From assembly GCF_004331955.1 (NCBI RefSeq), contig NZ_CP036532.1:992001-1056000 (forward strand): DNA of 64,000 bases, written 5' to 3'. Shown one piece after another: positions 47,692 through 58,830 of the stretch. Each line of letters starts with the position of its first letter. Positions within the stretch are counted from its first letter, which is position 1. The position numbers were made by a program, and so were the translations under genes. The stretch is from Roseitalea porphyridii. Lineage in GTDB: Bacteria; Pseudomonadota; Alphaproteobacteria; Rhizobiales; Rhizobiaceae. The notes under the pieces were generated by a model that was given only the letters and a program-made list of their open reading frames with translations, was not told the origin of the DNA and searched no databases.

Positions 47692-49341
47692 GTGGCACGC
47701 CAGTTCATCTATCACATGTCCGGCCTGTCGAAGGCCTATGGCGCCAAGAAGGTGCTCGAGAACATCCACCTGTCCTTCTACCCCGACGCCAAGATCGGCA
47801 TCCTCGGGCCGAACGGGGCGGGCAAGTCGACCGTCCTGCGCATCATGGCCGGGCTCGACAACGAGTTCACGGGCGAAGCCTGGATCGCCGATGGCGCGAC
47901 GCGCGGCTACCTGCCCCAGGAGCCGCAGCTCGACGAGTCCAGGACCGTGATGGAGAACGTCATGGAGGGCGTCGCCGACAAGAAGGCGATTCTCGACCGC
48001 TACAACGAACTGATGATGAACTATTCCGACGAGACCGCCGAGGAAGGCGCCAGGCTCCAGGACATCATCGACAGCCAGAACCTGTGGGATCTCGACAGCC
48101 AGGTCGAAATGGCGATGGACGCGCTGCGCTGCCCGCCCAGCGACTCGGGCGTCAGCCACCTGTCGGGCGGCGAAAAGCGCCGCGTGGCGTTGTGCCAGCT
48201 TCTGCTGCGCCAGCCCGACCTGTTGCTGCTCGACGAGCCGACCAACCATCTGGACGCCGAGACCATCGCCTGGCTCGAAAAGCACCTGCGCGAATATCCC
48301 GGCTCGGTGCTGATGATCACCCATGACCGCTACTTCCTCGACAATGTCACCGGCTGGATCCTCGAGCTCGATCGCGGCCGCGGCATCCCTTATGAGGGCA
48401 ACTACACCGCCTATCTGGAAGCCAAGGCCAAGCGCATGGCGCAGGAGGGCCGCGAGGAGGCCGCTCGCCAGAAGGCGCTGTCGCGCGAGGCCGAATGGCT
48501 GAACGCTGCGCCGCGCGCCCGCCAGGCCAAGTCCAAGGCGCGCATCAAGGCCTATGACGAACTGGTCAAGGCGGCCAGCGACCGCCGGCCGGGCGACGCG
48601 CAGATCATCATCCCCGCCGGCCAGCGCCTCGGCAACGAGGTGATCGAGGCGGACAATCTGACCAAGGGCTATGGCGACCGGCTGCTGATCGACGGGCTCG
48701 ACTTCAAGCTGCCGCCGGGCGGCATCGTCGGCGTGATCGGCCCGAACGGTGCGGGCAAGACGACGCTGTTCCGCATGATCACCGGTCAGGAACAGCCCGA
48801 TGGCGGCGCAATCCGCGTCGGCGAGACCGTCGACCTGTCCTATGTCGACCAGAGTCGCGATGCGCTCGATCCGGACAAGACCGTCTGGGAGGAGATTTCC
48901 GGCGGCAACGACATCATCAAGCTCGGCCCGCACGAGGTGAACAGCCGCGCCTATTGCTCCTCGTTCAACTTCAAGGGCGGCGACCAGCAGCAGAAGGTCG
49001 GCACCCTGTCGGGCGGCCAGCGCAACCGTGTGCACCTGGCCAAGCTGCTCAAGGAGGGCGGCAACGTGCTGCTGCTCGACGAGCCGACCAACGATCTGGA
49101 CACCGAAACGCTCGCCGCGCTGGAAGAGGCGCTCGAGAACTTCGCCGGCTGCGCGGTCGTGATCAGCCACGACCGCATGTTCCTCGACCGCCTCGCGACG
49201 CACATCCTGTCGTTCGAGGGCGACAGCCACGTCGAATGGTTCGAGGGCAATTTCGAGGACTATGAGGCCGACAAGATCAGGCGGCTGGGTCCGGAAAGCG
49301 TCAACCCGAAGCGCGTGACGTACAAGCGCCTGACGCGGTAG
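47692..49341 (+). CDS. ettA: Energy-dependent translational throttle protein EttA (ABC-F, 549 aa)
   Basis: This is an ABC-F protein that binds the ribosomal E site and gates entry into elongation according to ATP level. There are two ABC domains: GPNGAGKST with [13 protein letters not shown], and GPNGAGKTT with [14 protein letters not shown]. Both Walker B motifs end [20 protein letters not shown]. The linker and the arm [12 protein letters not shown]-type region are present. The start at 47692 gives [17 protein letters not shown]. It is followed within nine bases by the restriction gene. Confidence 0.96.
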   Translation: MARQFIYHMSGLSKAYGAKKVLENIHLSFYPDAKIGILGPNGAGKSTVLRIMAGLDNEFTGEAWIADGATRGYLPQEPQLDESRTVMENVMEGVADKKAILDRYNELMMNYSDETAEEGARLQDIIDSQNLWDLDSQVEMAMDALRCPPSDSGVSHLSGGEKRRVALCQLLLRQPDLLLLDEPTNHLDAETIAWLEKHLREYPGSVLMITHDRYFLDNVTGWILELDRGRGIPYEGNYTAYLEAKAKRMAQEGREEAARQKALSREAEWLNAAPRARQAKSKARIKAYDELVKAASDRRPGDAQIIIPAGQRLGNEVIEADNLTKGYGDRLLIDGLDFKLPPGGIVGVIGPNGAGKTTLFRMITGQEQPDGGAIRVGETVDLSYVDQSRDALDPDKTVWEEISGGNDIIKLGPHEVNSRAYCSSFNFKGGDQQQKVGTLSGGQRNRVHLAKLLKEGGNVLLLDEPTNDLDTETLAALEEALENFAGCAVVISHDRMFLDRLATHILSFEGDSHVEWFEGNFEDYEADKIRRLGPESVNPKRVTYKRLTR

Positions 49342-49350
49342 GAGGCGGGT

Positions 49351-50190
49351 ATGACCCAGAATAGCGAGCCAGTAGAGGGAAGCATTGAAGAGGCGACCGA
49401 AGTTCCATCGGTGTCAGCGGATCCGGATGAGTTAATAGAAGATGCTATACCGCAGATAATCAGAGAGAAGTTTAGAGTCGCGAGCTATAGAAAGGCAGCC
49501 TCCGTACTTAGATATGGCTTGAATGAGGAGTTCGTGGAGATATTGGAGGCTCTTGAAGCGTTTGAAATAACGACAGAAATGATCCGCAGGCCAGGCGGTA
49601 ATGAGTCTGAGGTTCCAAAGGTAATCTCGGCACTGCTGCGGCCTAAAGGTTGGAACGAGACAACGATCTCAGGCGACTTGCACATTACGCGAAGTTGGCG
49701 AGAGGCGGTTGTCAATAAAAACGGTAAAGTCGTGAGGGTTCCAAAGAGTGAAGTCTTCGTCAGAAAAAAATACCTAGATGGCCACAAGATCGACTATGTG
49801 AAGAATCGTGTGGCGTTTGACTTCGAGTGGAATTCAAAAGATCAGACTTTTGATCGCGACCTCTATGCATTTGCAGCCTTTGCTGAAGCTGGAGCGATTG
49901 ATGCAGCTATCATAGTAACTCGCGACACATCACTAAATCATATATTTAGTGAAATCGGTCAAGCGCTTGACAAAGATGGAAATCCTGCGTTCGACGCAGC
50001 AGGTCAGCCGGTGCGGCTTTTGCCCAAATACGGTGCGAGCACAACTTGGTGGGGTAAACTAATCTATCGCTTGAACGCCGGTCGGAATGGCGGATGTCCT
50101 GTCTTGGCGTTGGGAATTAAGCCAGAGTGCATCTCCGATCTCAATGACTGGCGTGAGACTCACTCGGCCGCTTCCACCGACGAATTGTAG
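49351..50190 (+). CDS. BglII/BstYI-like type II restriction endonuclease (279 aa)
   Basis: The C-terminal half matches this family: the core reads KNRVAFDFEWNSKDQTFDRD, then AIDAAIIVTRD. Likely catalytic residues are D148, D157 and E159, a PD-(D/E)xK variant like the BamHI/BglII D...ExE/Q site. BglII and BstYI cut sites with a GATC core. Base use is far more AT-rich than the flanks, a sign of transfer. AGGAGG lies five bases before ATG, right at the ettA stop. The N-terminal 140 residues are an extra domain that I cannot name. The 3' end overlaps the methyltransferase gene by 31 bases. Confidence 0.85.
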   Translation: MTQNSEPVEGSIEEATEVPSVSADPDELIEDAIPQIIREKFRVASYRKAASVLRYGLNEEFVEILEALEAFEITTEMIRRPGGNESEVPKVISALLRPKGWNETTISGDLHITRSWREAVVNKNGKVVRVPKSEVFVRKKYLDGHKIDYVKNRVAFDFEWNSKDQTFDRDLYAFAAFAEAGAIDAAIIVTRDTSLNHIFSEIGQALDKDGNPAFDAAGQPVRLLPKYGASTTWWGKLIYRLNAGRNGGCPVLALGIKPECISDLNDWRETHSAASTDEL

Positions 50191-50804
50191 GGATATGTCT
50201 TCCAGGTCGGGCGATAGTCGTCGACGGCCTGGTCGCCCCAATAGGTCCATCCCGGTCGTGTTCCGCGGGCAAACAATTCGAGGTAGGGCCCCGGGGAGCA
50301 ATCCTCAATCAACTCATACTGCTCATCGGGTTTGCGTGAGTGCTCCCGCTTGCGTGACTGGATCATGTTCACCTGTCTCCGCGCGGGCGGCAGCGTCCGG
50401 GCGTTCTTTCCTCGGACACCAAACAGGATGATCTCGGTCACGTTCCGGAAGTAAAACCCTACACCGCGCCCATCTGAGCCGCCGTCCTTGCGAACCTTGT
50501 GCCAGATTATGTTGGACTTGTATTGGAAGCCCCACGACTCCATCACGCGTAAGCCTTCCGGCAACAGAGCGTTTGGGACCCAGAGGTAAAGATGAGCCGT
50601 GTGTTCGGCAACGAGCGAAACTGGCAGGTCGCAGATATCATCCAGTGTCATCGTATCATATCGCGAAAGACGACGGTGCTCGGGTGCGATCTTTCCGGTC
50701 CGGTTCTGAAACCGCCAGGGGGGATCCGCCAGAATGGTGCTGAACGTATCGCCGCCCGTCCGCATGAGCAGGTCCTGTCCGGCGTTGCGGCTTTCAGCAT
50801 TCAT
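50160..50804 (-). CDS. MT-A70-family DNA adenine methyltransferase (214 aa)
   Basis: This is an adenine-N6 methyltransferase with the MT-A70 catalytic motif ADPPW (residues 26-30, in FSTILADPPWRFQNRTG). It also has LYLWVPNALLPEGLRVM, NIIWHKVRKDGG and the C-terminal GPYLELFARGTRPGWTYWGD. GGGAG lies seven bases before ATG 50804. It is convergent with the endonuclease gene and overlaps it, so it is the protective partner of a type II restriction-modification system. Cross-family orphan methylation is the alternative. Confidence 0.92.
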   Translation of the reverse strand: MNAESRNAGQDLLMRTGGDTFSTILADPPWRFQNRTGKIAPEHRRLSRYDTMTLDDICDLPVSLVAEHTAHLYLWVPNALLPEGLRVMESWGFQYKSNIIWHKVRKDGGSDGRGVGFYFRNVTEIILFGVRGKNARTLPPARRQVNMIQSRKREHSRKPDEQYELIEDCSPGPYLELFARGTRPGWTYWGDQAVDDYRPTWKTYPYNSSVEAAE

Positions 50805-50824
50805 CTGTCAACTCCCACCGAAGA

Positions 50825-50853
50825 ACAAAAGCAGAACTGCTTTGTCGAGTCAA
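50825..50853 (-). promoter_or_regulatory. Methyltransferase promoter with internal inverted repeat
   Basis: TTGACT (50853-50848) and TTTTGT (50830-50825) are 17 bases apart on the minus strand, with the gene start 21 bases on. A perfect 7-2-7 inverted repeat (AAAGCAG-aa-CTGCTTT, 50828-50843) fills the spacer and reaches into the -10, a natural repressor site. Confidence 0.5.
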
Positions 50854-50934
50854 GTTAGGCCGATTCGGTTGCCCGAGTCTGTAGACGGCGACTTCGCTAC
50901 GGGGCTGTGATTCGGCAACGAGGCGGTTGGATCA

Positions 50935-51064
50935 GCAAAAAAGAAAAGCCGGACCGCTGGGAGGAGGTAGCGGTCCGGCTCAACACGAGTTGCAAGGGCG
51001 GGAGGAGGTGCCCTTGCAAAACACCTTCAGTAGGCGGCTGGGAGGAGGTAGCCGCGTTCCTGAC
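50935..51064 (-). ncRNA. Putative CcsR/cuckoo-type sRNA with three anti-Shine-Dalgarno hairpins
   Basis: Reading the minus strand: hairpin 51055-51034 (6-bp stem), hairpin 51019-50990 (perfect 10-bp stem) and hairpin 50980-50947 (perfect 12-bp stem). All have the same loop ACCTCCTCCC, though the stems are unrelated. The last is followed by TTTCTTTTTT, an intrinsic terminator. A promoter TTGAAA-17-CATATT places the 5' end near 51064, giving an RNA of about 130 bases. The loop contains ACCUCCU, as in the 3' tail of 16S rRNA. Known CcsR/cuckoo RNAs of alphaproteobacteria show hairpin loops with the same CCUCCUCCC motif. The DUF1127 gene often ahead of them is absent here. Boundaries are estimates. 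Confidence 0.82.
50937..50980 (-). terminator. Intrinsic terminator of the sRNA
   Basis: The third hairpin (12-bp perfect GC-rich stem with the ACCTCCTCCC loop) is followed on the minus strand by TTTCTTTTTT. It ends the sRNA about 130 bases before the methyltransferase start. Confidence 0.8.
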
Positions 51065-51070
51065 AGACCG

Positions 51071-51099
51071 AATATGCGCCTGACCCGGCGCGTTTTCAA
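51071..51099 (-). promoter_or_regulatory. Promoter of the sRNA (TTGAAA-N17-CATATT)
   Basis: On the minus strand TTGAAA (51099-51094) and CATATT (51076-51071) are 17 bases apart, close to the sigma-70 consensus of rhizobia. Just upstream lie palindromes TGTGCA-T-TGCACA (51108-51120) and ATGCAT-GG-ATGCAT (51122-51135), which may be operators. Confidence 0.65.
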
Positions 51100-51162
51100 A
51101 TGCGTTTTGTGCATTGCACATATGCATGGATGCATGGCTTTTGCGACGAAAGGTAGCGTCAG

Positions 51163-51204
51163 GACGCGAATTCGGGCGTCCATCCGCCACTTTGACGCGA
51201 ATTC
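51163..51204. repeat. Direct repeat GACGCGAATTC, 31 bases apart
   Basis: The 11-base word occurs at 51163-51173 and 51194-51204, about three helical turns apart. It lies between the lsrB 3' end and the sRNA promoter. It may be a binding site or chance; nothing else here is coding. Confidence 0.35.
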
Positions 51205-51280
51205 TGCCCATTTTGCAGGCATTGGGCATGCTTGAGCGGCAATCGCGTCGGCGCGCTGCTGTGCGTTGCAAAAGAAAATG

Positions 51281-51292
51281 AGGCACGTGCCT
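51281..51292 (-). terminator. Weak terminator-like palindrome after lsrB
   Basis: The perfect palindrome AGGCACGTGCCT is followed on the minus strand by CATTTTCTTTT, 31 bases past the lsrB stop. The stem is only five pairs, so termination would be weak. Confidence 0.3.
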
Positions 51293-51322
51293 TGGCGCGA
51301 TCCGTGCGCGTCGGATCCGTCG

Positions 51323-52219
51323 TCAGAATTCCCAGCTTCGCGCCTTTGCGAACAGGAAGTCGCGGAAGGCCTGCAGCCGGGCCGATGTGCGCATCGTTTC
51401 GGCATAGGCGAAATAGGTGTCGAATGAGGGCAGGGCCACGTCCTCGATCACGCGCACGAGCCCGGCGTCGCGCTCGACTGCATAGTCGGGCAGCATGGCG
51501 ATGCCGACGCCCCGCTGCACCGCCCGCTTTATCGGCATGATCGAGTTGATCTCCAGCACCGCCTCGCGCTGGCGGCCCGGCTCGCAGCCCAGCGTCAGCA
51601 GCGAATTGAGTTCGAGCAGATAGTCCGGCGTCGGCTCGCCGAAGGTGACGATGCGGTGCTTGTCGAGATCGTCGATCGAGGTCGGCGCGCCGAAACGGGC
51701 AATGTAGCCCGGCGAGGCGTAGACATGGAAATGGACGGTGAACAGCCGGCGCTGGATCAGGTCGGGCTGCTGCGGCTGGCGCAGCCGGATGGCGCAGTCG
51801 GCCTGCCGCATGTTCAGGTCCAGCTCCTCGTTGGACAGGAGCAACTGGACGCGAATGTCCGGATAGAGCTCGAGGAACTCCTGCACCCGGTAGGTCAGCC
51901 AGCCCGAGCCGAGGCCGACGGTCGTCGTGATCCGCAGCGTGCCCGACGGCCGGTCGGTGGCGTCGACCAGCCGCGCCTTGACGTTTTCGAGCTGCAGATA
52001 GACGTCATGGGCGGTGCGGAACAGCATCTCGCCCTGTTCGGTGAGCACCAGCCCGCGCGCATGCCGGTTGAACAGCGGCGCGCCGATGTCCGCTTCCAGC
52101 GCCGAGACCTGGCGGCTCACCGCCGACTGGGAGATGTGCAGCTTCTCGCCGGCCTGGGTGAACGAACCGGCCTGCGCGGCGGCGTGAAACACACGCAGTT
52201 TGTCCCAATCGAGCGGCAT
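51323..52219 (-). CDS. lsrB: LysR-family regulator LsrB/VtlR (298 aa)
   Basis: The N-terminus WDKLRVFHAAAQAGSFTQAG and ISQSAVSRQVSALEADIGAP form the winged HTH. The effector domain contains LRITTTVGLGSGWLTYRVQE and MRQADCAIRLRQPQQPDLIQ, nearly identical in pattern to LsrB of Sinorhizobium and VtlR of Brucella/Agrobacterium, which control symbiosis, virulence, envelope and redox genes. C142 matches the position of a redox-sensing cysteine described for LsrB; C212 is a second. Location next to trxB is the known arrangement. Confidence 0.92.
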   Translation of the reverse strand: MPLDWDKLRVFHAAAQAGSFTQAGEKLHISQSAVSRQVSALEADIGAPLFNRHARGLVLTEQGEMLFRTAHDVYLQLENVKARLVDATDRPSGTLRITTTVGLGSGWLTYRVQEFLELYPDIRVQLLLSNEELDLNMRQADCAIRLRQPQQPDLIQRRLFTVHFHVYASPGYIARFGAPTSIDDLDKHRIVTFGEPTPDYLLELNSLLTLGCEPGRQREAVLEINSIMPIKRAVQRGVGIAMLPDYAVERDAGLVRVIEDVALPSFDTYFAYAETMRTSARLQAFRDFLFAKARSWEF

Positions 52220-52277
52220 TGCCGGACCTTCTTGCGAATTTGCCGGCGCACCGGCCCGGCCATCCTACCATATCGGC

Positions 52278-53264
52278 CTATTCGGCCGCTTCCATCTGCG
52301 TTTCCTGCATGGCGAGGAACTTCTCCGCCTCCAGCGCGGCCATGCAGCCGAGCCCCGCGGCGGTGACCGCCTGGCGGTAGATGTCGTCGGTGACGTCGCC
52401 AGCGGCATAGACACCCGGCACCGAGGTCGCCGTCGAATCGGGCGCTGTCCACAGATAGCCGTTCGGTTTCTGCTTGAGCTTGCCCTCGAACAGTTCCACC
52501 GCCGGCGCGTGGCCGATGGCGACGAAGACGCCATGGGTTTCCATCTCGGTGATCTCGCCGGTATGGACGTTCTTCAGCTTCACACCGGTCACCGCGGCCG
52601 GCAGCGCCGGGTTGGTCTTGGCGCCGACGATCTCGTCGAGCACGCTGTCCCAGACGAGCTCCACATTGTCCTTCTGGAACAGCCGGTCCTGCATGATGCG
52701 CTCGGCGCGCAGTTCGTCGCGGCGGTGCACCAGCGTCACCTTGCGCGCCAGATTGGACAGATAGAGCGCCTCTTCGACGGCGGTGTTGCCGCCGCCGACC
52801 ACCACCACGTCCTTGTCGCGATAGAAGAAGCCGTCGCAGGTGGCGCAGGCCGAAACGCCGTAGCCCATGTATGTCTGCTCGCTTTCAAGGCCGAGCCACT
52901 TGGCCTGCGCGCCGGTGGCGATGATCAGCGTATCGCCCGTATAGACCGTGCCGCTGTCGCCGACCGCCCGGAACGGGCGTACACCCAGATCGACCTCGGT
53001 GATCACGTCGTGGCGGATGTCGGCGCCCACATGCTCGGCCTGAAGGCGCATCTGCTCCATCATCCACGGACCCTGCACCGGATCGGCATAGCCCGGATAG
53101 TTCTCGACCTCGGTGGTGATCATCAACTGGCCGCCCTGCTGCAGGCCGGCGACCATGACCGGCTTGAGCATGGCGCGCGCGGCATAGATGGCGGCGGTGT
53201 AGCCGGCCGGCCCCGAGCCGATGATGAGGACGGGTGAATGGACGGGCTGGGTCATGGCGGACAT
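52278..53264 (-). CDS. trxB: Thioredoxin-disulfide reductase (328 aa)
   Basis: This is an FAD enzyme that passes electrons from NADPH to thioredoxin. The FAD motif is VLIIGSGPAGYTAAIYAARA, the redox-active pair CATC in GVSACATCDGFFYRDKDV, and the NADPH motif VVVVGGGNTAVEEALYLSNL. The C-terminal GVYAAGDVTDDIYRQAVTAA is typical. ATG 53264 is used, and ATG 53255 is possible. It is 58 bases upstream of lsrB on the same strand, so a redox regulon with that regulator is plausible. Confidence 0.96.
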   Translation of the reverse strand: MSAMTQPVHSPVLIIGSGPAGYTAAIYAARAMLKPVMVAGLQQGGQLMITTEVENYPGYADPVQGPWMMEQMRLQAEHVGADIRHDVITEVDLGVRPFRAVGDSGTVYTGDTLIIATGAQAKWLGLESEQTYMGYGVSACATCDGFFYRDKDVVVVGGGNTAVEEALYLSNLARKVTLVHRRDELRAERIMQDRLFQKDNVELVWDSVLDEIVGAKTNPALPAAVTGVKLKNVHTGEITEMETHGVFVAIGHAPAVELFEGKLKQKPNGYLWTAPDSTATSVPGVYAAGDVTDDIYRQAVTAAGLGCMAALEAEKFLAMQETQMEAAE

Positions 53265-53431
53265 TCCGGATGGGAGAGTATCGGATTGCAGATAAGAAGC
53301 TCGTGGCCCCGATTGCAAGGGCGGGACGGGCTTCATCACAGGCTGGATGCGATGGCGGCGGGCGGAGCGGGCGACACGCGCGCCCGCGCTCCGGGGCGAA
53401 GGGACGGCCCGCCGCCGGCAGGCCCGCTGAC

Positions 53432-53905
53432 CTAGACGAACTTGACGTCGTCGATCTCGTAACCGCGTGCGCCGCCGGGAGCCTGCACCTCGACCGAATC
53501 GCCGATGGTCTTGCCGATCAGCGCCCGGGCGATCGGCGAGGAGATCGAAATCTTGCCGGCCTTCACGTCGGCCTCCTGATCGCCGACGATCTGATAGACC
53601 TTCTCCTGCTCGGTGTCCTCGTCGATCAGCGTGACGGTGGCGCCGAACTTGACGATGTCGCCGCTCATCGCGCTGACATTGATCACGTCGGCGCGCGACA
53701 GAAGACCTTCCAGCTCGGAGATGCGGCCCTCATTGTGGCCCTGGGCCTCCTTGGCGGCATGATATTCGGCGTTCTCGGACAGGTCGCCATGGGCGCGCGC
53801 CTCGGCGATCGCCTCGATGATGCGCGGCCGTTCCTCCTGGGTGCGCCACCGCAGCTCTTCCTGCAGCTGGGCATGTCCCTGATGTGTCATCGGCACCTTG
53901 TTCAT
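53432..53905 (-). CDS. greA: Transcription elongation factor GreA (157 aa)
   Basis: This protein helps RNA polymerase escape from backtracked states by stimulating transcript cleavage. The N-terminal coiled coil has the acidic tip [17 protein letters not shown] with the functional Asp/Glu, and the C-terminal domain contains [20 protein letters not shown] and [13 protein letters not shown]. The length is typical. ATG 53905 is chosen because GGGGA sits seven bases upstream; ATG 53911 is adjacent. Confidence 0.96.
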   Translation of the reverse strand: MNKVPMTHQGHAQLQEELRWRTQEERPRIIEAIAEARAHGDLSENAEYHAAKEAQGHNEGRISELEGLLSRADVINVSAMSGDIVKFGATVTLIDEDTEQEKVYQIVGDQEADVKAGKISISSPIARALIGKTIGDSVEVQAPGGARGYEIDDVKFV

Positions 53906-54090
53906 CACCATTCCCCAGTTCCGCGCCAGACCTCGAAAAGGCGCACGTTACCAAACAAAAGCGGCCCGCCAAGCAAAGAGCTTGCGAACCGCCGGTGTTC
54001 CCAGATCGCCCTTCATAGGCGATTTTCGGGGCGATTGTAAGTGGCAAACAGGGGCCGGCCTGGTGCAGGCTGGACGCAGCGGGAACCGGT

Positions 54091-55149
54091 ATGCACGCAA
54101 TGTCCGAAGTCCGAATGGCCAGCTTCAATCTGTGCAACTTCGCGCTGCCACGCGTCCACTGGCACCGGCGCGGGGCCGGCCGGACCTACACGGACGCCCA
54201 GTGGATGCAAAAGCGCCAATGGATCGCCGAAACACTCGCGGCGATCGACGCCGACATCGTCGCCTTCCAGGAGGTGGTTTCGGTCGATGCGCTGCGCGCA
54301 CTTGCCGCCGAGGCCGGCTACGCGCATTTCGCCTGCGCGACCGAGCCGCGCTTTTCCAGGGACGACCCTGACATCTACGTCAATTCGACCGTCGCCATCG
54401 CGTCGCGCTTTCCGATCACGGCGAGCGCCGAGATCAAGACATTCGAGACGATCATCGACCAGACGCTGCTCGACCGCGCGGCGACCTATTCGCGCCGTCC
54501 CCTGCGCTGCGCCATCGACGTGCCAGGGCTCGGCGAGACGATCGTCTATGCGGCCCACTTCAAGTCGCAAGGGGCGCTGGTCCGCGACGCGACGATCGAC
54601 GCGATCGCCGACTGGGACGAAAAGCTCGACCGGTTCTATGTCGAGCGCATGTATGCCGGCATCGACCAGGTGTCCAAGCGGGCGGCCGAGGCGGGCGCGA
54701 TCTATCTGCAGGTGCGCGAGGATTTGCAGGCCGACATCGACAGGCCCGTGATCGTGCTCGCGGACCTCAACGACGGGCCCGGCTCGCACACGCTTGCGAT
54801 CCTGACGCAGGCCCAGCCGATCGAGGACGGCATCGGCAGCGTGGACCTGGCCGACGTGCCGCCGGCCCACCGGTTCCGCCGCTACATCCACCGGCTCTAT
54901 GACGCCTACGCCTTGCCGGCCCATGCCGACTTCGAGCGGCCGGTGACGTTTCACGCCGACCGGCGCTCGTCGGTGCTCGACTATGCGATCGTGTCGAACG
55001 GCCTGCACCCGCAAAACCCGAACGGGCGCGGCGCGGTGGTCGGCCATTCCGTGTTCGACGCCCATTTCGCCGCCGGCGCGCCGGCGGCGACCACCTCCGA
55101 CCACGCGCCGGTGGTCGTGACGATCAGGGCGCGCCGGACGGAAGCGGGT

Positions 55150-55170
<21 letters not shown>
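54091..55170 (+). CDS. Endonuclease/exonuclease/phosphatase-family protein (359 aa)
   Basis: This is a metal-dependent hydrolase of the EEP (DNase I-like) fold. The active-site motifs are [12 protein letters not shown], the metal-binding FQEVV, the His region in [30 protein letters not shown] and the catalytic TSDHAPVVV at the C-terminus. It could act on nucleic acid, phosphoinositide or another phosphodiester. No signal peptide. The final 21 bases overlap the 3' end of carB. Confidence 0.9.
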
Positions 55171-58653
<3,483 letters not shown>

Positions 58654-58830
58654 GGGTTTCGGGCTCTCACTTGCACACAAACGCCGGTCGGTACGGCCGG
58701 CCGGCGCAGGTGTCGAACGGAACTGTCAGGCTGGCCGTGGCCTATAGGACATGGCGCGCCCGATGTAACCCCCGGTCGGTGCGAAATGCGTGCATGATGT
58801 CGAGCCGCTTCGTTGCCATGCCGGTCACGA

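Noticed and set aside
50959-51049. GGGAGGAGGT words read as ribosome sites on the plus strand
   Set aside because: None is followed by a sensible start codon and gene. Each sits in a hairpin loop, and the T-tract and promoter show transcription from the minus strand.
49351-51064. Restriction block as part of a prophage or larger defence island
   Set aside because: No integrase, transposase or phage structural genes flank it, and ordinary chromosomal genes resume on both sides.
50980-51405. Minus-strand frame overlapping the sRNA, tested as a DUF1127-like leader gene
   Set aside because: The sequence is Cys/Arg/Pro-rich without the DUF1127 pattern, and it starts upstream of the sRNA promoter inside lsrB.
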